Notes: generated from the letters alone by a model not told the origin. Positions 1 through 12,174 are shown, numbered from the stretch's first letter. The stretch is 64,000 bases of DNA from Psoroptes ovis (GCA_002943765.1 PQWQ01000017.1:1-64000); one strand, 5' to 3'. A program made the numbers and translations.

Positions 1-1120
1 TTCAGCCAATTTCCGTTGATTTTCACGAAATACTTCCAATGGTTTATCGAATTGTGAATAATATTTAATCACATCACGAACATCATCAACATTTTCATTG
101 GCAATGGCCATTAAAATCAGTCAAATCATATAATATTCGATCATCATCACTATTACCATTCCATTTATCCATTATTAAACAATTATCACGATTCAATGCA
201 CATGCATTCGAATCCCAATCAATATGTATGACTTTTTTCAAATTTCGATTTAATCGATTTAAGTCTTTAATATGTTTACCATCTTCATATCTTGTTGAAT
301 CACGAAATAAACGATACATTATATAACCATTCGGATCTAGACTATTTAATAATGGAAATGCAGTCATACCTTGTTCATGGGTATAAATGACAATTTCAAA
401 ATTTGTTGATGTTGCTAACTTGTGTAGGAAATAATCGACCATTGGTCGTTTTTTGAAACGCCAACCAGTTTTATATGTCCATTCAGGATTCACTAGGATT
501 CCGGTCATTTCTAATACTAATGTATATGGTGGTTGATAATATGGTAATGGTAATGGTGGCGGTAGCAACAGTTCTCTTGATGGTTCTTTAATTATTTTTT
601 CATAATGTGTCAACTGTTTCCATGCACGTAATGCATATTGTATTAGAAATGGACGATCACTGAATTCATCTGGGATTATTTCATTATTTTCATCCAATTT
701 CGGTGCACCCCATGTGAAAAATGTATAAATAATCGTCCCGGAAAATGTAATCAACATTCCAATTAGGATATATTTCGTATATTTCTTTTGTCGTTCACGT
801 TGTTTTCGCTTTTCTTTTTCTTCATCCGATTCATTATCATTGTTTACTGAATTACTTTGAACAGCTGATGATTGCTGCTGCTGTTGATCATTGATATTAT
901 CATTATTTTTAACGGATTGCTGCAGGGTTATAGCCGTTGAAAACATCAATCTTTGATTCGACAACAACGATTTGTAATGATTATTTTCATTTGAATACGT
1001 ATTACTCAAGCAATAAATTTTTGAATTTGAATAAAAACATCGTAATGATTGGCGAGCATTTTTCGAATAAATCAATGATAGTTTCGACAGTGGACAGATT
1101 GTGGATAATTTTGTTAGCAT
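1..1120 (-). CDS. TIMM50: TIM50, inner-membrane receptor of the mitochondrial TIM23 import complex (3' end outside window; one frameshift)
   Basis: The protein starts at 1120 and runs off the left edge. It has a basic, Ser/Asn-rich N-terminus typical of a mitochondrial presequence, a charged linker, one membrane span at about residues 117-137, and then the FCP1-like domain from about residue 200 with the TIM50 block LVLEMTGILVNPEW and RFKKRPMVDYFL. TIM50 lacks the phosphatase motif, and here too the first Asp of that motif is absent. In the family it hands presequence proteins from TOM to the TIM23 channel. The frame breaks at about 111-116: after YDLTDF the ORF stops at 95, while the conserved continuation (VDDVRDV, then YYSQFDKP) is open in another frame to position 1. 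The break beside a short T run looks like a small indel. No introns are seen in this part. Confidence 0.9.
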
Positions 1121-1518
1121 TTCGGTAAGATTTTCAAAAGAATTACGCGGATTTTCAGTTGAATTTCAAATAATTTCAAGCAATTTAAACAATTGCCATA
1201 TGATTTCGAGTCAATTTTGAAAATAAGAAATTGCACGTGATTTGTTGTTGTTGTTTCGAAATGTGGTCAATTCATAAACGGCGTGACGCAAAAAAATTTT
1301 CAAAAATTTTGAATTTTTTGTGAATTTTCAAATCAAAATTGATTTAAATGAATAAATAAAATAAAATTTAATATTTTTTTTATTTATTTATTAAATATTA
1401 AGAATTTGGTTTTTTCAAAGGTAAAAATATATTTACAACAAACATTATCAGATCAAAGTAAATACGAGAGAAATGAAATGAAAAAAAATCTGGTTAATAT
1501 AATAACTAAGAATCGCTA
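1121..1518. other. Intergenic: TIMM50 5' flank and HSPA5 3' flank
   Basis: No gene is seen. It must hold the TIMM50 promoter and the BiP 3' untranslated region. TTTATT on the plus strand at 1383-1388 (and overlapping at 1387-1392) reads AATAAA on the minus strand, about 130 nt beyond the BiP stop codon, and is the likely BiP poly(A) signal. Confidence 0.5.
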
Positions 1519-3654
1519 TTATAATTCATCTTTTTCTTCTGGTTTCGGTCCATCACCACCTGGTTGACCACCGGTACTTGCATATAATTTCGTTATGATT
1601 GGTTGAACAGTTTCTTCCAGCTGTTTTTTCTGTGCTTTAAATTCTTCAACATCAGCATCACTGTTTGAATCTAAAAATTTAATTGCTTCTTCAATAGCTT
1701 TTTCAATTGTTTGTTTATCATCTTCGCTCAGCTTTCCACCCAACTTTTCTTTATCACTTAGTTGATTTTTCAACGAATATGCATATGATTCCAATTCATT
1801 TTTAGCTTCAACACGTTCTTTAATCTTCTTGTCTTCATCGGAAAATTTTTCCGCTTCTTTGATCATACGTTCAATATCTTCGGGTGTCAAGCGATTGTGA
1901 TCATTTGTGATAGTGATTCTTTCTTTGTTACCAGTGCCTTTGTCTTCGGCAGTCACCTTAAGAATACCATTTACATCGATTTCGAATGTGACTTCAATTT
2001 GTGGAACACCACGTGGTGCTGGTGGAATTCCGGTTAAATCGAATTTACCCAATAAATGATTATCTTTGGTCATTGGCCGCTCGCCTTCGTATACTTGAAT
2101 TGTGACAGTATTTTGATTATCAGATGCTGTGGAGAAAATTTGAGATTTTTGGTCGGAATAACAGTGTTTCGTGGAATCAATTTGGTCATAACACCGCCAA
2201 CAGTTTCGATACCCATAGTCAACGGGTTGACATCTAATAAAACTAATTCACCAGTATTTTCTTCGCCAGACAACACACCAGCTTGTACTGCAGCACCATA
2301 AGCAACAGCTTCATCAGGATTAATGCCTCTGGTTGGTTCTTTTCCATTGAAGAATTCTTTGACTAATTGTTGAATCTTTGGAATTCGAGTAGAACCACCG
2401 ACCAACACAATTTCATCGATATCTTTCTTTTGTAAGTCAGCATCTTCCAATACTTTTTGTACTGGTTTCAATGTTGATCGGAATAAGTCCATGTTCAATT
2501 CTTCAAATTTAGCACGGGTAAGTACTTCACTGAAATCTTCACCTTCGAACAATGATTCAATTTCAATACGTGCTTGATGAGCACCACTAAGTGTTCGTTT
2601 GGCTTTTTCAACTTCACGTCTTAATTTTTGAACAGCACGATTATCGCTTCGAATATCTTTGCCAGCTTTTTTCTTATACAATTTAATGAAATGTTCCATA
2701 ACTCGTTGATCGAAATCTTCACCACCAAGATGAGTATCACCGTTTGTAGCAACGACTTCAAACACACCATTATCAATGGTAAGTAATGATACATCAAAGG
2801 TACCGCCGCCCAAATCGAAGACAAGGATATTCTTTTCACCTTCTTTTTTGTCCAAACCATAGGCAATGGCGGCGGCAGTCGGTTCGTTAATGATTCGCAT
2901 CACATTCAAACCAGCGATTGTACCGGCATCTTTTGTCGCTTGACGTTGAGCATCATTGAAATAGGCTGGTACAGTGACGACAGCATGAGTGACTTTTTTG
3001 CCAAGATATGCTTCAGCTGTTTCCTTCATTTTGGTCAAAACCATTGCACTAATTTCTTCCGGTGCAAATACTTTGGTTCCTGATCCAGTTTCAACTTTGA
3101 TATGTGGTTTCGAATTCTTTTCAACAACTATTATTGAATTAAAATGTAACAAAATTAATGACACGTCATCATAAGATTTGATTAGTACATACCTTTGAAT
3201 GGGAAAAATTTAATATCAGATTGAACAGTTGGATCACTCCATTCACGTCCGATCAATCGTTTCACATCGAAAACGGTATTTTCAGGATTACTAGTCAATT
3301 GATTCTTGGCTGCATCACCAATCAAACGTTCACCTTCGGCAGTGAATGCAACATATGATGGTGTAATACGATTACCTTGATCATTCGGTATAATTTCAAC
3401 TCGGCCATTTTTAAATACACCAACACATGAATATGTTGTACCTGGAATCAATGAATTAAATCAAAAATAAATGAATTATAATTCAAAAATTAAAATCAAT
3501 CGACCAAAATATGATTCATACCTAAATCAATACCAATAACCGTTCCAACATCTTGTTTATCTTCTTTAGCCAAACATTCATTGAAAACAAATGTAATGGC
3601 CAAAGTCAGTAGAAACAAATTCGATATCTTAAGATGACGTATATGTTTATTCAT
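1519..3654 (-). CDS. HSPA5: BiP/GRP78, the ER-lumen Hsp70 chaperone (three exons; one 1-nt deletion)
   Basis: Exons are 3654-3522, 3441-3193 and 3127-1519, with 80-bp and 65-bp GT-AG introns. The predicted product is about 663 residues once the frame is restored. The first exon encodes a hydrophobic signal peptide followed by VGTVIGIDLG. The ATPase domain shows DLGTTYSCVGVF, VFDLGGGTFDVSLLT and IVLVGGSTRIPK. The substrate domain follows, and the protein ends in KDEL, the ER-retrieval signal, which distinguishes BiP from cytosolic Hsp70. It folds secretory proteins and gates the unfolded protein response. Anomaly: at 2146-2150 the plus strand has five T where the conserved reading needs six, shifting the frame after RNTVIPTK. 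The sequence resumes with the family-typical text in the next frame (YEGERPMTKDN). An assembly error is more likely than a dead gene. The 3655-4040 region looks like an intact stress promoter. Confidence 0.95.
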
Positions 3655-3940
3655 TTTTGATGAGTTTTAATACTTCAACTTCAAAACAGATTAATACTAA
3701 AATCACGGTCAAACAATTTCGGCGATGTTTCGAGTGATTATTACACAAGTTTTATATCAAATTAATTCAAATTTCGAATAGTTTTCACCAGTTTCGTTTG
3801 AAATTTCAAAAAATGATTCACGTAAATAAATCTTCGGTCTATTTTTCAATTTTTTAATTCACAATTTAATGATGAACTAAATCGGAAAAAGTACTTTTCG
3901 AATTCAAAAATAATTTGAAAAATGAAAGATTCGAACAGTG

Positions 3941-3949
3941 TTTATATAC
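3941..3949 (-). promoter_or_regulatory. TATA box of HSPA5
   Basis: On the minus strand the sequence reads GGTATATAAAC, about 290 bp before the ATG and 40-70 bp downstream of two CCAAT-containing sites. This spacing suggests transcription begins near 3910-3920, giving a 5' leader of roughly 260 nt. Confidence 0.6.
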
Positions 3950-3988
3950 CACCGCACAGCGTTGAAAGCAAAAATTTTTCTAGAATAC

Positions 3989-4007
3989 CGTGTCTCATTG
4001 TGATTGG
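3989..4007 (-). promoter_or_regulatory. ER stress element-like site, proximal
   Basis: On the minus strand it reads CCAAT, nine bases, then ACACG. The known ERSE is CCAAT-N9-CCACG, bound by NF-Y plus ATF6/XBP1. Spacing is exact, with one mismatch in the second half. It lies upstream of the BiP TATA box. Confidence 0.6.
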
Positions 4008-4019
4008 CTATCGTTGGTA

Positions 4020-4038
4020 TGTGGCATTCTCTGATTGG
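4020..4038 (-). promoter_or_regulatory. ER stress element-like site, distal
   Basis: On the minus strand it reads CCAAT, nine bases, then CCACA, one mismatch from the ERSE consensus with exact N9 spacing. It lies 31 bp upstream of the other copy. Tandem ERSEs are a known feature of vertebrate BiP promoters. Confidence 0.6.
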
Positions 4039-4329
4039 CTGATTTTTTGTTTCTGTTTTTTTTTTTGTTTTTTTTTTAAAGAGAAAATACACATGCTTGG
4101 CGCGATTAATAAATGATGTAATCAACTTGAAGCATTTTAACATTAATCAAATGCACACGTCATTCAAATGGATTTGAATTGAATTTTTGATTGAAATCTT
4201 GAATTTTATTCAATTTAAAATGTGGTTTATTCATTTTTTAACAAAATAAATCAATTCTTGAGTAGATAACAATCCAAAAAACGATGGATGGATAACAAAA
4301 TCTTAAATAAAATTTCGAAAAAACAAAGT

Positions 4330-5805
4330 TCAAAGGTCTTTAAAATCTTTAATATGAAATAATCCATGCAATTCTTTACGAAACATTTCAAACATCTTGT
4401 CATGATCATCCATTTTGGCTGCTAATCGAGGATCAGGACGTCGCAACGGTGGACAACCACTTTTTTCACGATTCTTCAATGCTTCATCGACCATTCGATT
4501 CAGATTTTCTGACCGTTGATCATGCGATGGATGTGTGCTTAGAAAATCTAAATTTATCGGTGATTCTGGTTGACCAAACAATTCGATCATTGTTGATTGT
4601 TCCATGAATGACATTTTTGACCAAAATACTGATGCTTCACGGACATCGAAACAAGCTTTAGCCGCTAAATTCATACCGACAATATCGGCTTCAGTTTCCA
4701 ACATTTTACTGTACGGGGTTTCCATCATAATTTTCATTACTAATTTGGATAAAAATGATCCGATAGCTGCAATGGAATCCGTCGGTAGAAACATCCAAAG
4801 AATACCGAGTATGGCGATGAAAAATATATCGAGAATATGTGCATGACTTGCCAGTTCAATACCATGAGCCAATATTGCATGTGATAATTCATGTGCTAAT
4901 ACAATACCAAGTTGATGATCATTATCACAAAATTTCAATAGGCCAGTGAATACAAATATATTACCCGATGGTAGCACAAATGCATTCATAACATTTTCAT
5001 CATCAATAATCGATACGGTCCAATCATGTTGTTTGATTTGCGATAAATCTTGATTCGAATCAATTAGTTGTTTAACAATTTTGGCTACTCTCAATGTTGT
5101 ATGATGCGTACTTGGCAACAAGTGATGAGCAAATTCTTTCAACTTTGTTTCCAATTCAATACGATTTAACAGTTGAAATTGTTCAGGTGTAAATGCAATA
5201 AAACGTTTACGTTCGGTGATCGGTGTCAATTGTATATGTGTATGATAATAATAATACATGGCCGATGATATCAGCGTAAATGCTAAGAATAATTTCAAAC
5301 GATGTTTATTCAACCATGCAAGGACTAGTTTTCTTTTATCATTCGGTAAATTTTGATACCATTTTCGGATTGCTCTGCTCATCAAATCAAATTTGACATG
5401 TCAGGAAATTGAAAATCAATTAAATCTCATTGAATTTACCAGAAAACTCTTGTGAAAAACGTACCTGGCCGTAAACATTGTCGTTATTTTCAATATCTGC
5501 CGAACAATAGTCGATACAATTGGATTGTATCGTTTCGGTGACGTATGTATCGAGGAACATTTTAGTTGAAACAATGCAAATTTATCACTGCTTTTAGGCA
5601 TCAATGATCGATGTGTCATCAACAATAATCTTGGCCGACCAATATTGTACGTTGGTCTGACATTTTGACATGATAATTGAGAGTAAAATCTAATCGTTGA
5701 TTGTTTATTGTTATTAATTCTGATATTATGCAATGATTTAAGGCTTTGAACGGTTGACAATTGTTTCAATCTATGTAATAGTCCGAGATTATTGATTAGG
5801 AACAT
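4330..5805 (-). CDS. OMA1: OMA1, zinc metalloendopeptidase of the mitochondrial inner membrane
   Basis: Two exons (5805-5465 and 5374-4330) joined across a 90-bp intron give about 461 residues. The first exon is a basic presequence that includes the family-like SIHTSPKR. The second opens with RAIRKWYQNLPNDKRK, then a membrane span (LKLFLAFTLISSAMYYYY). The catalytic site is HELSH in IVLAHELSHAILAHG, at about residues 275-279, with the downstream glutamate ligand in ETEADIVGM, as in M48 peptidases. OMA1 is the stress-activated protease that cleaves OPA1 and DELE1-type substrates when membrane potential falls; that role is family knowledge. The usual C-terminal HPSHDQR-type segment (STHPSHDQRSENL) is present, so the gene looks complete. 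Confidence 0.93.
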
Positions 5806-6652
5806 CTTTTCGATTCAAATTAAATTAATTAACCCAAATAAATGAAGATAATAAATCTCGGATTTAGGGGGAAATCTTCCCGAAATCATAATTCAATGAT
5901 AAACAAACAATTTTGGAGAAATTTCCTCGGGAAAAAAATCATATGGTAAAATCATGAATTTACCAGAAACTTCTCATGTGTTTGTTTTGGTTTGTTTGTT
6001 TACATTTCGGGAATTTTGAGGCGAAAAACCACTCGAATTACCAACGAAAATCATCATTTCATCGAGTAATTAATCAATTAATTAATTGAAAATCTTTTAA
6101 TTATAATTAATCAAATACAAACATACATCTAATACATGATAATAATAATAATAATTAGAAAAATAAAATGTGAAAATATTCAATTAGGAAAATAATAACA
6201 GAAACAAATTATTAATAATAATAAAATAAAATAAAATAAATATACAAATCATACAAATAATGATAAGAATCAAAGATGATCAATGAGAAATTATCATTGA
6301 GATACAATTAATGATGATGAAATGTGATGGAATATGATTTGAATAATTCAATCAAATCACTATTATTATTATGCTGAGTAGAAACATTAGAATGTTTAGT
6401 TTTACAGAGTTATTCAATCGAGGAAATCAATGAAATCTCGCTCAATTCGAGGCTAGATTGTTGATTCTCATACATCATAGATCACAAACTTCAATCGATT
6501 CGTCACTTTAACTTATGAATATCACAATATTTTTCATCAGTTCGCTCGAAAATCAGAAGGACTAGTAGGTCATAGGTCATTCGATGCATTCGGCAATAAT
6601 TCATAGGATGATTTACTAAGTTGTTTACGGGCAGATCGATTCATTCGAAAAA
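5806..6652. other. Intergenic: OMA1 promoter side and TMEM63 3' flank
   Basis: No coding potential is seen. The sequence is A+T rich with short TAA-type microsatellites around 6139-6240. No clear AATAAA was found for TMEM63 on the minus strand here. Confidence 0.4.
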
Positions 6653-9600
6653 TCAATCAGCTGTTTTTGCCGATGTTGGCTGCGGCTGTTGCTGCTGCTG
6701 CTGTTGTTGAAAAATACCATCATCCAATAAATGATACAATACTGGTGGCGTATATGAACAAATACAAAAATCACGTTTCGGCGTATGTTTCGAACGATTT
6801 ATCTGTCATTATTCAATGAAATCATTTGTAATTAACTCGAAATCAAACAAGAAATAATCCAAAAACTGACCGGTGATTTAATCAAATTACGAAACCAATT
6901 ATGAAAACCGAAAAATGTCGATTCGAGTAGCGTTAATATTAAAATAATCAATACATACAGTGTTATATGTGAATATTGTGTTTTAACAATCATCACGGTA
7001 AATAATTGAAATTGCATCAACACCAGTGCAATGTGTACGTACATAATTGCACTTGAATGAATGTGACGATTAATTTTTGTCGGTTGATATACATGATAAA
7101 TGTTGTAGCGATCGACTAGATGTTTGCCAAACATGTATGCAAGGCCTTTAAAATGGAAACAATAGCCATTAAAACACATTAGATACATTGAAATACGGAT
7201 AATCCAAACTACAAACAAACTTACCACAAGGTGCAATCAGCGGACATGCAAAACTATAGATGACAGTCATGGTAAATATCAGCAGGAATCGAGCATAACT
7301 AACACCGAACGGGAAATCGAACGTTACCCATTTACGTGCTTTTTTATATTCAGCTTTTGACCGCAGAAACAATGAATACACGATGTATAATACAAGTTCG
7401 GGAATGCGTAGAATCTCGGCAACATTACCCAGGATGGTCGCCTGTAACGTATAAATGACGAAAAATGCACCATTATCCACTGGAAATAGACAATGCCAAC
7501 GGAATCGATTTTGATCACCGTTCGATGCGAATATGGCACCAAGCATTGCATTGATACTGCGTGGAAACAATGAAAAGATTAAAGATCAATGACCAGTCAT
7601 TATCAATCGAATGAAACTCACCTCAAAAAACCAGTCGAAGGCAGTACAATGATCATCATGACCAGAAAAGCAAAAACCTTTGACATTACAGCATGATTCA
7701 AATCGGATATCGTTTTATATGGTGTCATTTGACATGCATACGTTACGATTGATGGTAATATGACGGCCAATAACATCAGGAGAAATGGACTCATGAAATC
7801 GGTGATAATCGAATTCTGTATGTGTAAACAATTGGACAAATAGAAATCAATCAAAAATCAATCAAAATGGCCCGAAATAATCAACTGATAATCAATCGAA
7901 GCCAATGGCCACTCACCGGTTTGAGTATTCCATTCTTGATCAACTCTTTCGTAGCGATAATGTCGAATATTTTCAATAAAAATGCCGGTGTTGATAGGAA
8001 AAAGAAAATGATGAACAATATGAATGATATGATCATTTTACGGAGCCACAACAGATTCATATCGAATGCAATATCTCTCCAATTAACATCATCAGGATAT
8101 GGTGCATGGCTAACCAAACATTTTGTAAGGTCAAATTCATTTCGAGCTTTATCATTATAACAATAATCAATGATATTCATACACATATTACATAGAAAAC
8201 AATTTTGACATGAATGTTTTTGTTCTTTTTTGATGTATTTATAAACCCTGTATTAATTAATTATGATAATTAGAAATGATTCGAACGTAAACAATTAACC
8301 GTCTTACCTCATGGCCATTGATTCACTACGGAATGTGATAAACGCCGACCTTATAGACTGGTTGGTGATACTGATCAGTTCTTGATAAATCTCTTCTTTA
8401 AGTTGTTGTTGTTCGTTGGCATAAAATTCTTCGGCATCAATTTTTGCCGAACAACATTGAAAACAACAACAACGACACAGACGATTACAATTAATTGGTC
8501 GTATCATAAAACGATTATCATCGTTATAATCATCATTGCCATTTTCAACCATGATTGTTACATTGTCTTGATGGTGATTACCACTAGAATTATCATCAAT
8601 CGTTTGCAAATGACGATTACGTGATTCATTGTTAAGGTCATTACAATATTCATGGGCATTCATTGCATTACGATATGATTGTTCGAGTGCATCCAATTGT
8701 CGTAGATCAGCAATCAATTGTATGCCAGTGATTTCAATTTCTGGAAATTTTTCACGAAAATAGTTGAGGATTTTTTCATTCAGATTTTCAATCAGTGGTA
8801 TATGACGTATTAACAGGGTTTTACAATACATTAGATCATCATCGGTTTTTAGTTCGCTTGCGAAACGATTCATAAGGAATACACCCTTTGGAAAATTGAA
8901 AATCGATGAATAATTAATCGAATAAACAATGATTAATCATAGAATACATACCACAGCAATGATAAACGTAGAACAAATGGCATGAGCCCAATACACCGAT
9001 GATTCATGTGATACATTACTGATTGATGTCCGAGCGAATGCTTTACCCTCTATACAAATAGACAAAAGTAATGAAGAAATTACAGAGTTCAAAGTTTTAA
9101 TTCGTAATTTTAAAATTGAATTTCGTAATTTTACGATTTGAAATTCCATTCAAAACTACGAAAAACAACTTTAAATTTCCGAATTAAAACTTTAAACCCT
9201 GTAAGGGTTAAACCTTTTCGAATGTTTTATAATACTCACCATTATTTCCTTGTACATTGATAGGTAATATGATGACTATGGTTACAATGGTTAAAATGAA
9301 CAAGAAGATAATAATATAACGTTGAAATAATAGATATTGATATGCATCATGTCCTTTATTTTTAAGAATATCTTCATCAGTTATATTCAAGAGACGTGTG
9401 AATAGTAATTGAATATAATTCATTGGATCACCACTAGGTGATCGTTTACCATCACCAACATCTCTTAATGGATGTAAAAATGTTTGTACTGTTGGTGAAT
9501 TCATATCGGATGGAAATGTTGTTTGTGATTGATGTTTTATTTGGCTATTTTCACCATTATGGCTACAATTATTATCATTAATAACTAAATTAAGTACAGA

Positions 9601-10712
9601 AACATTACTACCATCAGTTGTTGATGTAGTAATAGCCGAAGATGTTGATGATGATGGTGAATTTAGCACGAAAATTTCATCATTTGTTTCAGCATCATTC
9701 GGTTTATTAGCATCATCATATGATGAAGTCGTAATTGTTGGAACGTTCGATGATGTTGATGTTGATGGAGCGGCGACAACAGCAGTCGATGTAGCCGTGG
9801 ATGTCGACGATGTAGTCGATAATTGATTGTGATTATCTTGATTATGATCATTATTCTGAAGATTCATCGCCGAAGACGATACCTTCAAAGGTGTAGTATC
9901 GACCTTGGTCGATGACGCTGATCCATAAAGGGTTGAATGTGTCCGCCTATGGCTTGACACCGGTTGTTTCGACGATTGATTCGATGATGATTGATTGAGT
10001 TTACGTTGTTTCAAATTTCTACACATTATCAAATGATATGGCAATATATTTGGTAGAATATTTTTATTTTTAAAATAAGCTTCGATTGATTGAAAGCTTT
10101 TGTCCAAATATATTAATGTTCGTTTTTTTATATCACGATTACCATAAATGAATTGTATCCAACTGGTATAGATTTGAATAGATTTAAATCAAAATCAATT
10201 AATCAATTCGAAATAATTTAAAATCAATCAAAACAAATTCAATCAATTCAATTCAATTCAATTCAAAGGATTACTCACTTTTTATGTTTTCGATTTTCCA
10301 TATCATATGGCTGATAACGAGCGAGATATCGAAATATAACGAATGGTAATATGAGGAACTGAATTTCGGGGGACAAAGTTTAAAGGTGAATTAGTCGAAT
10401 CAAAATTATTAGGTTGTCCCATAAGTTCTTGCCAATTTTCCAATAATTTTCTACGATATAACCGGCAAGAACTTATGCGACAAGCCAATAAATCGAATCA
10501 AAATTCAAAAACTCAAAACTCACCAAACAAAGTATCAGCTGTATGACCAATGATTCCGGAATACCTTCCCAACCACGATCAATTTCAATTAGGGTCATAT
10601 TTTTTGTTAAAAATACATTACAAGTATAATTAAGGTCAAATTCAGAATCGAAATTAAGATGAAGAAAATCACCAAATAGACGATTATATAAATCTTTAAT
10701 GTAATCCATCAT
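6653..10712 (-). CDS. TMEM63: TMEM63-family (OSCA/CSC1-like) mechanosensitive ion channel
   Basis: Ten exons can be joined in frame: 10712-10524, 10358-10279, 10162-9240, 9049-8952, 8885-8308, 8247-7917, 7815-7622, 7556-7225, 7145-6871 and 6802-6653, giving about 1049 residues. Family marks in order: KTLLIRHIP and the C-terminal SAFITFRSESMA of the RNA-recognition-like cytosolic domain, then PDDVNWRDI, STPAF and ILPSIVTY, then LFPVDNGAFFVIY, EILRIPELVLYIVYSLFLRS and KHLVDRYNIYHVY. TMEM63/OSCA proteins are membrane-tension-gated cation channels. The protein is longer than the usual 800 or so residues, largely through a Ser/Thr/Asn-rich insert (about residues 140-305) in the first cytosolic loop, plus a short polyQ near the C-terminus. 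Introns 1 and 3 each contain a miniature transposon. Vertebrates have A, B and C paralogues; this one cannot be assigned. Confidence 0.92.
9083..9201. mobile_element. TA-flanked palindromic MITE (family 2), copy A, in TMEM63 intron 3
   Basis: A 119-bp element flanked by TA on both sides. Left end CAGAGTTCAAAGTTTTAATT; right end, read in reverse complement, CAGGGTTTAAAGTTTTAATT. It has no coding capacity. Similar copies lie at 13884 and 37037. TA duplication fits the Tc1/mariner superfamily, though no autonomous parent is visible. Confidence 0.7.
10409..10488. mobile_element. 80-bp mariner-like MITE (family 1), copy A, in TMEM63 intron 1
   Basis: Flanked by TA at 10407-10408 and 10489-10490. 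Its 25-bp inverted ends differ at about three positions (left end begins TTAGGTTGTCCCATAAGTTC; right end in reverse complement begins TTGGCTTGTCGCATAAGTTC). TA target duplication and the TTAGGTTG start resemble mariner ends. Only about 30 bp lies between the arms. A related copy is at 12093. Confidence 0.75.
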
Positions 10713-12092
10713 TATTTTAAGGTAATTTACTTAAAATAATCACAATTGATTCATTTAATCTTGAATAAATTGAGTTCAGCTGGGCTTCGGGTGATCAAAC
10801 ATTGACCAATGGCTTTGAAATATTTCGGAAATTCTTTGAAATTCTTCAAATTCTTTGAATTATTTCGAATTCTACCAGTGATTCACGGAATATTCAAGGT
10901 TTAGCTTTGTTATTTGCTTTGTTTTGGGTCCAATCAATTTTGAAACGATTCAAAATTGATTGATCATCATCTTCATTGTTTCAATTTCTTTTTTCAAAAG
11001 AAGAAAATTTCCAAAAAGGGCGTAACGATTAACCTTGAAAATTTCTGATTTGAACCAAATGAAATTAATGAAATAAATGAAACACCAGAATAATAATGCA
11101 CCAAAAAACCCTTGGAAGATTTCGGTACTTTCCACTGCTGCTTCGGTACAGGTAAATTTCACTTGTCTTTATCTGTTTATTTGTTTGTTTTTTGCGTGTG
11201 ATATATTATATCAATGTCGTAAAGCTTGGTATATATGAATGGGAATTAATTGAACCAGAATCAAGTGATTTGCTTCGATTTAGTTTGAAGAAATAAGAAT
11301 CGAAGACCAATAATGACCAATAGATAGACTTGAATGTGTAATGTATGTTAGTAGATAGACTTGAAGACTTATAGACTTGTAGATAGACTTGAGATGATTC
11401 AAGAATTCCTGAATGTTTCACAGGTATTTCAACGGTGTTTCTATAATAGAATTCCTTCGATAGGTAGATAGACAGGTCTATAGTTACAGATAGATCTTGA
11501 ACGATGATGATAATCACAGATGATTACTCATTGATAATAATGGTGATTTGATGATAATGATAATTGTGATTCGATGATGATGATGATATCTATAACCTTG
11601 AACATGATACCCTTTTGATAAAATTAATCGATTAAATTAAAACATTCGAAATTGTCACCAAAATTGTCATCATCGAAGGCTGATCATATTCATCAACACA
11701 AAGATTTCACAGATTTGTTCTTCTTATTCGATAAATCTTGATCATCTGATCATATCATTGATTCGATGATAATATGAGCAATTAAACACAATTAAAGGTG
11801 AAACACAATTAATTTAGAACACAATAAATCAAAACACATTCGAATTACGATTCAATTGAATTGAATCACGAGGAAAATGTTGGAATTCACACATAGAATA
11901 ATCAATTACATTCAAATTGATGAATTATAATCAAAATAAACACAAATCAAACAAACACTTTTGATCAATTGACACTGACACACTGCTGCTGCTGCTGCGC
12001 TTGTTTGTTAAAATACACCGACGACAACACTAATCAATGAATGAATGAACGTATGGTAAATATGTTTAAATAAATAAATAAATAAATAAATA

Positions 12093-12174
12093 TTAGATTG
12101 TCCGAAAAGTTTTTGCCAATTTTCTAATGATTTTCTACGATATAATCGGCAAGAACTTATGGGACATGACCCAA
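12093..12174. mobile_element. 82-bp mariner-like MITE (family 1), copy B
   Basis: Flanked by TA at 12091-12092 and 12175-12176. The left end begins TTAGATTGTCCGAAAAG; the right end in reverse complement reads TTGGGTCATGTCCCATAAG. The core (TTTTCTACGATATAA) is the same as in the copy at 10409. The arms are less well matched than in copy A, so this copy is more decayed. Confidence 0.7.

Larger units (their letters stand above)
3655..4329. other. Intergenic: HSPA5 promoter and OMA1 3' flank
   Basis: It holds the BiP promoter elements listed separately (TATA, two ERSE-like sites). On the OMA1 side, TTTATT at 4226-4231 (AATAAA on the minus strand) lies about 100 nt past the OMA1 stop and is the likely poly(A) signal. 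Short ORFs inside (3904-4143) are chance readings of the promoter. Confidence 0.6.

Noticed and set aside
1..3654. TIMM50 and HSPA5 as pseudogenes
   Set aside because: Each has a single small indel in otherwise perfectly conserved coding sequence, with intact introns, signals and promoter; assembly error is the simpler reading.
10950..11162. Hydrophobic 70-residue minus-strand ORF upstream of TMEM63
   Set aside because: Could be an upstream exon, but TMEM63 already has a family-like start at 10712 and no splice junction connects them.
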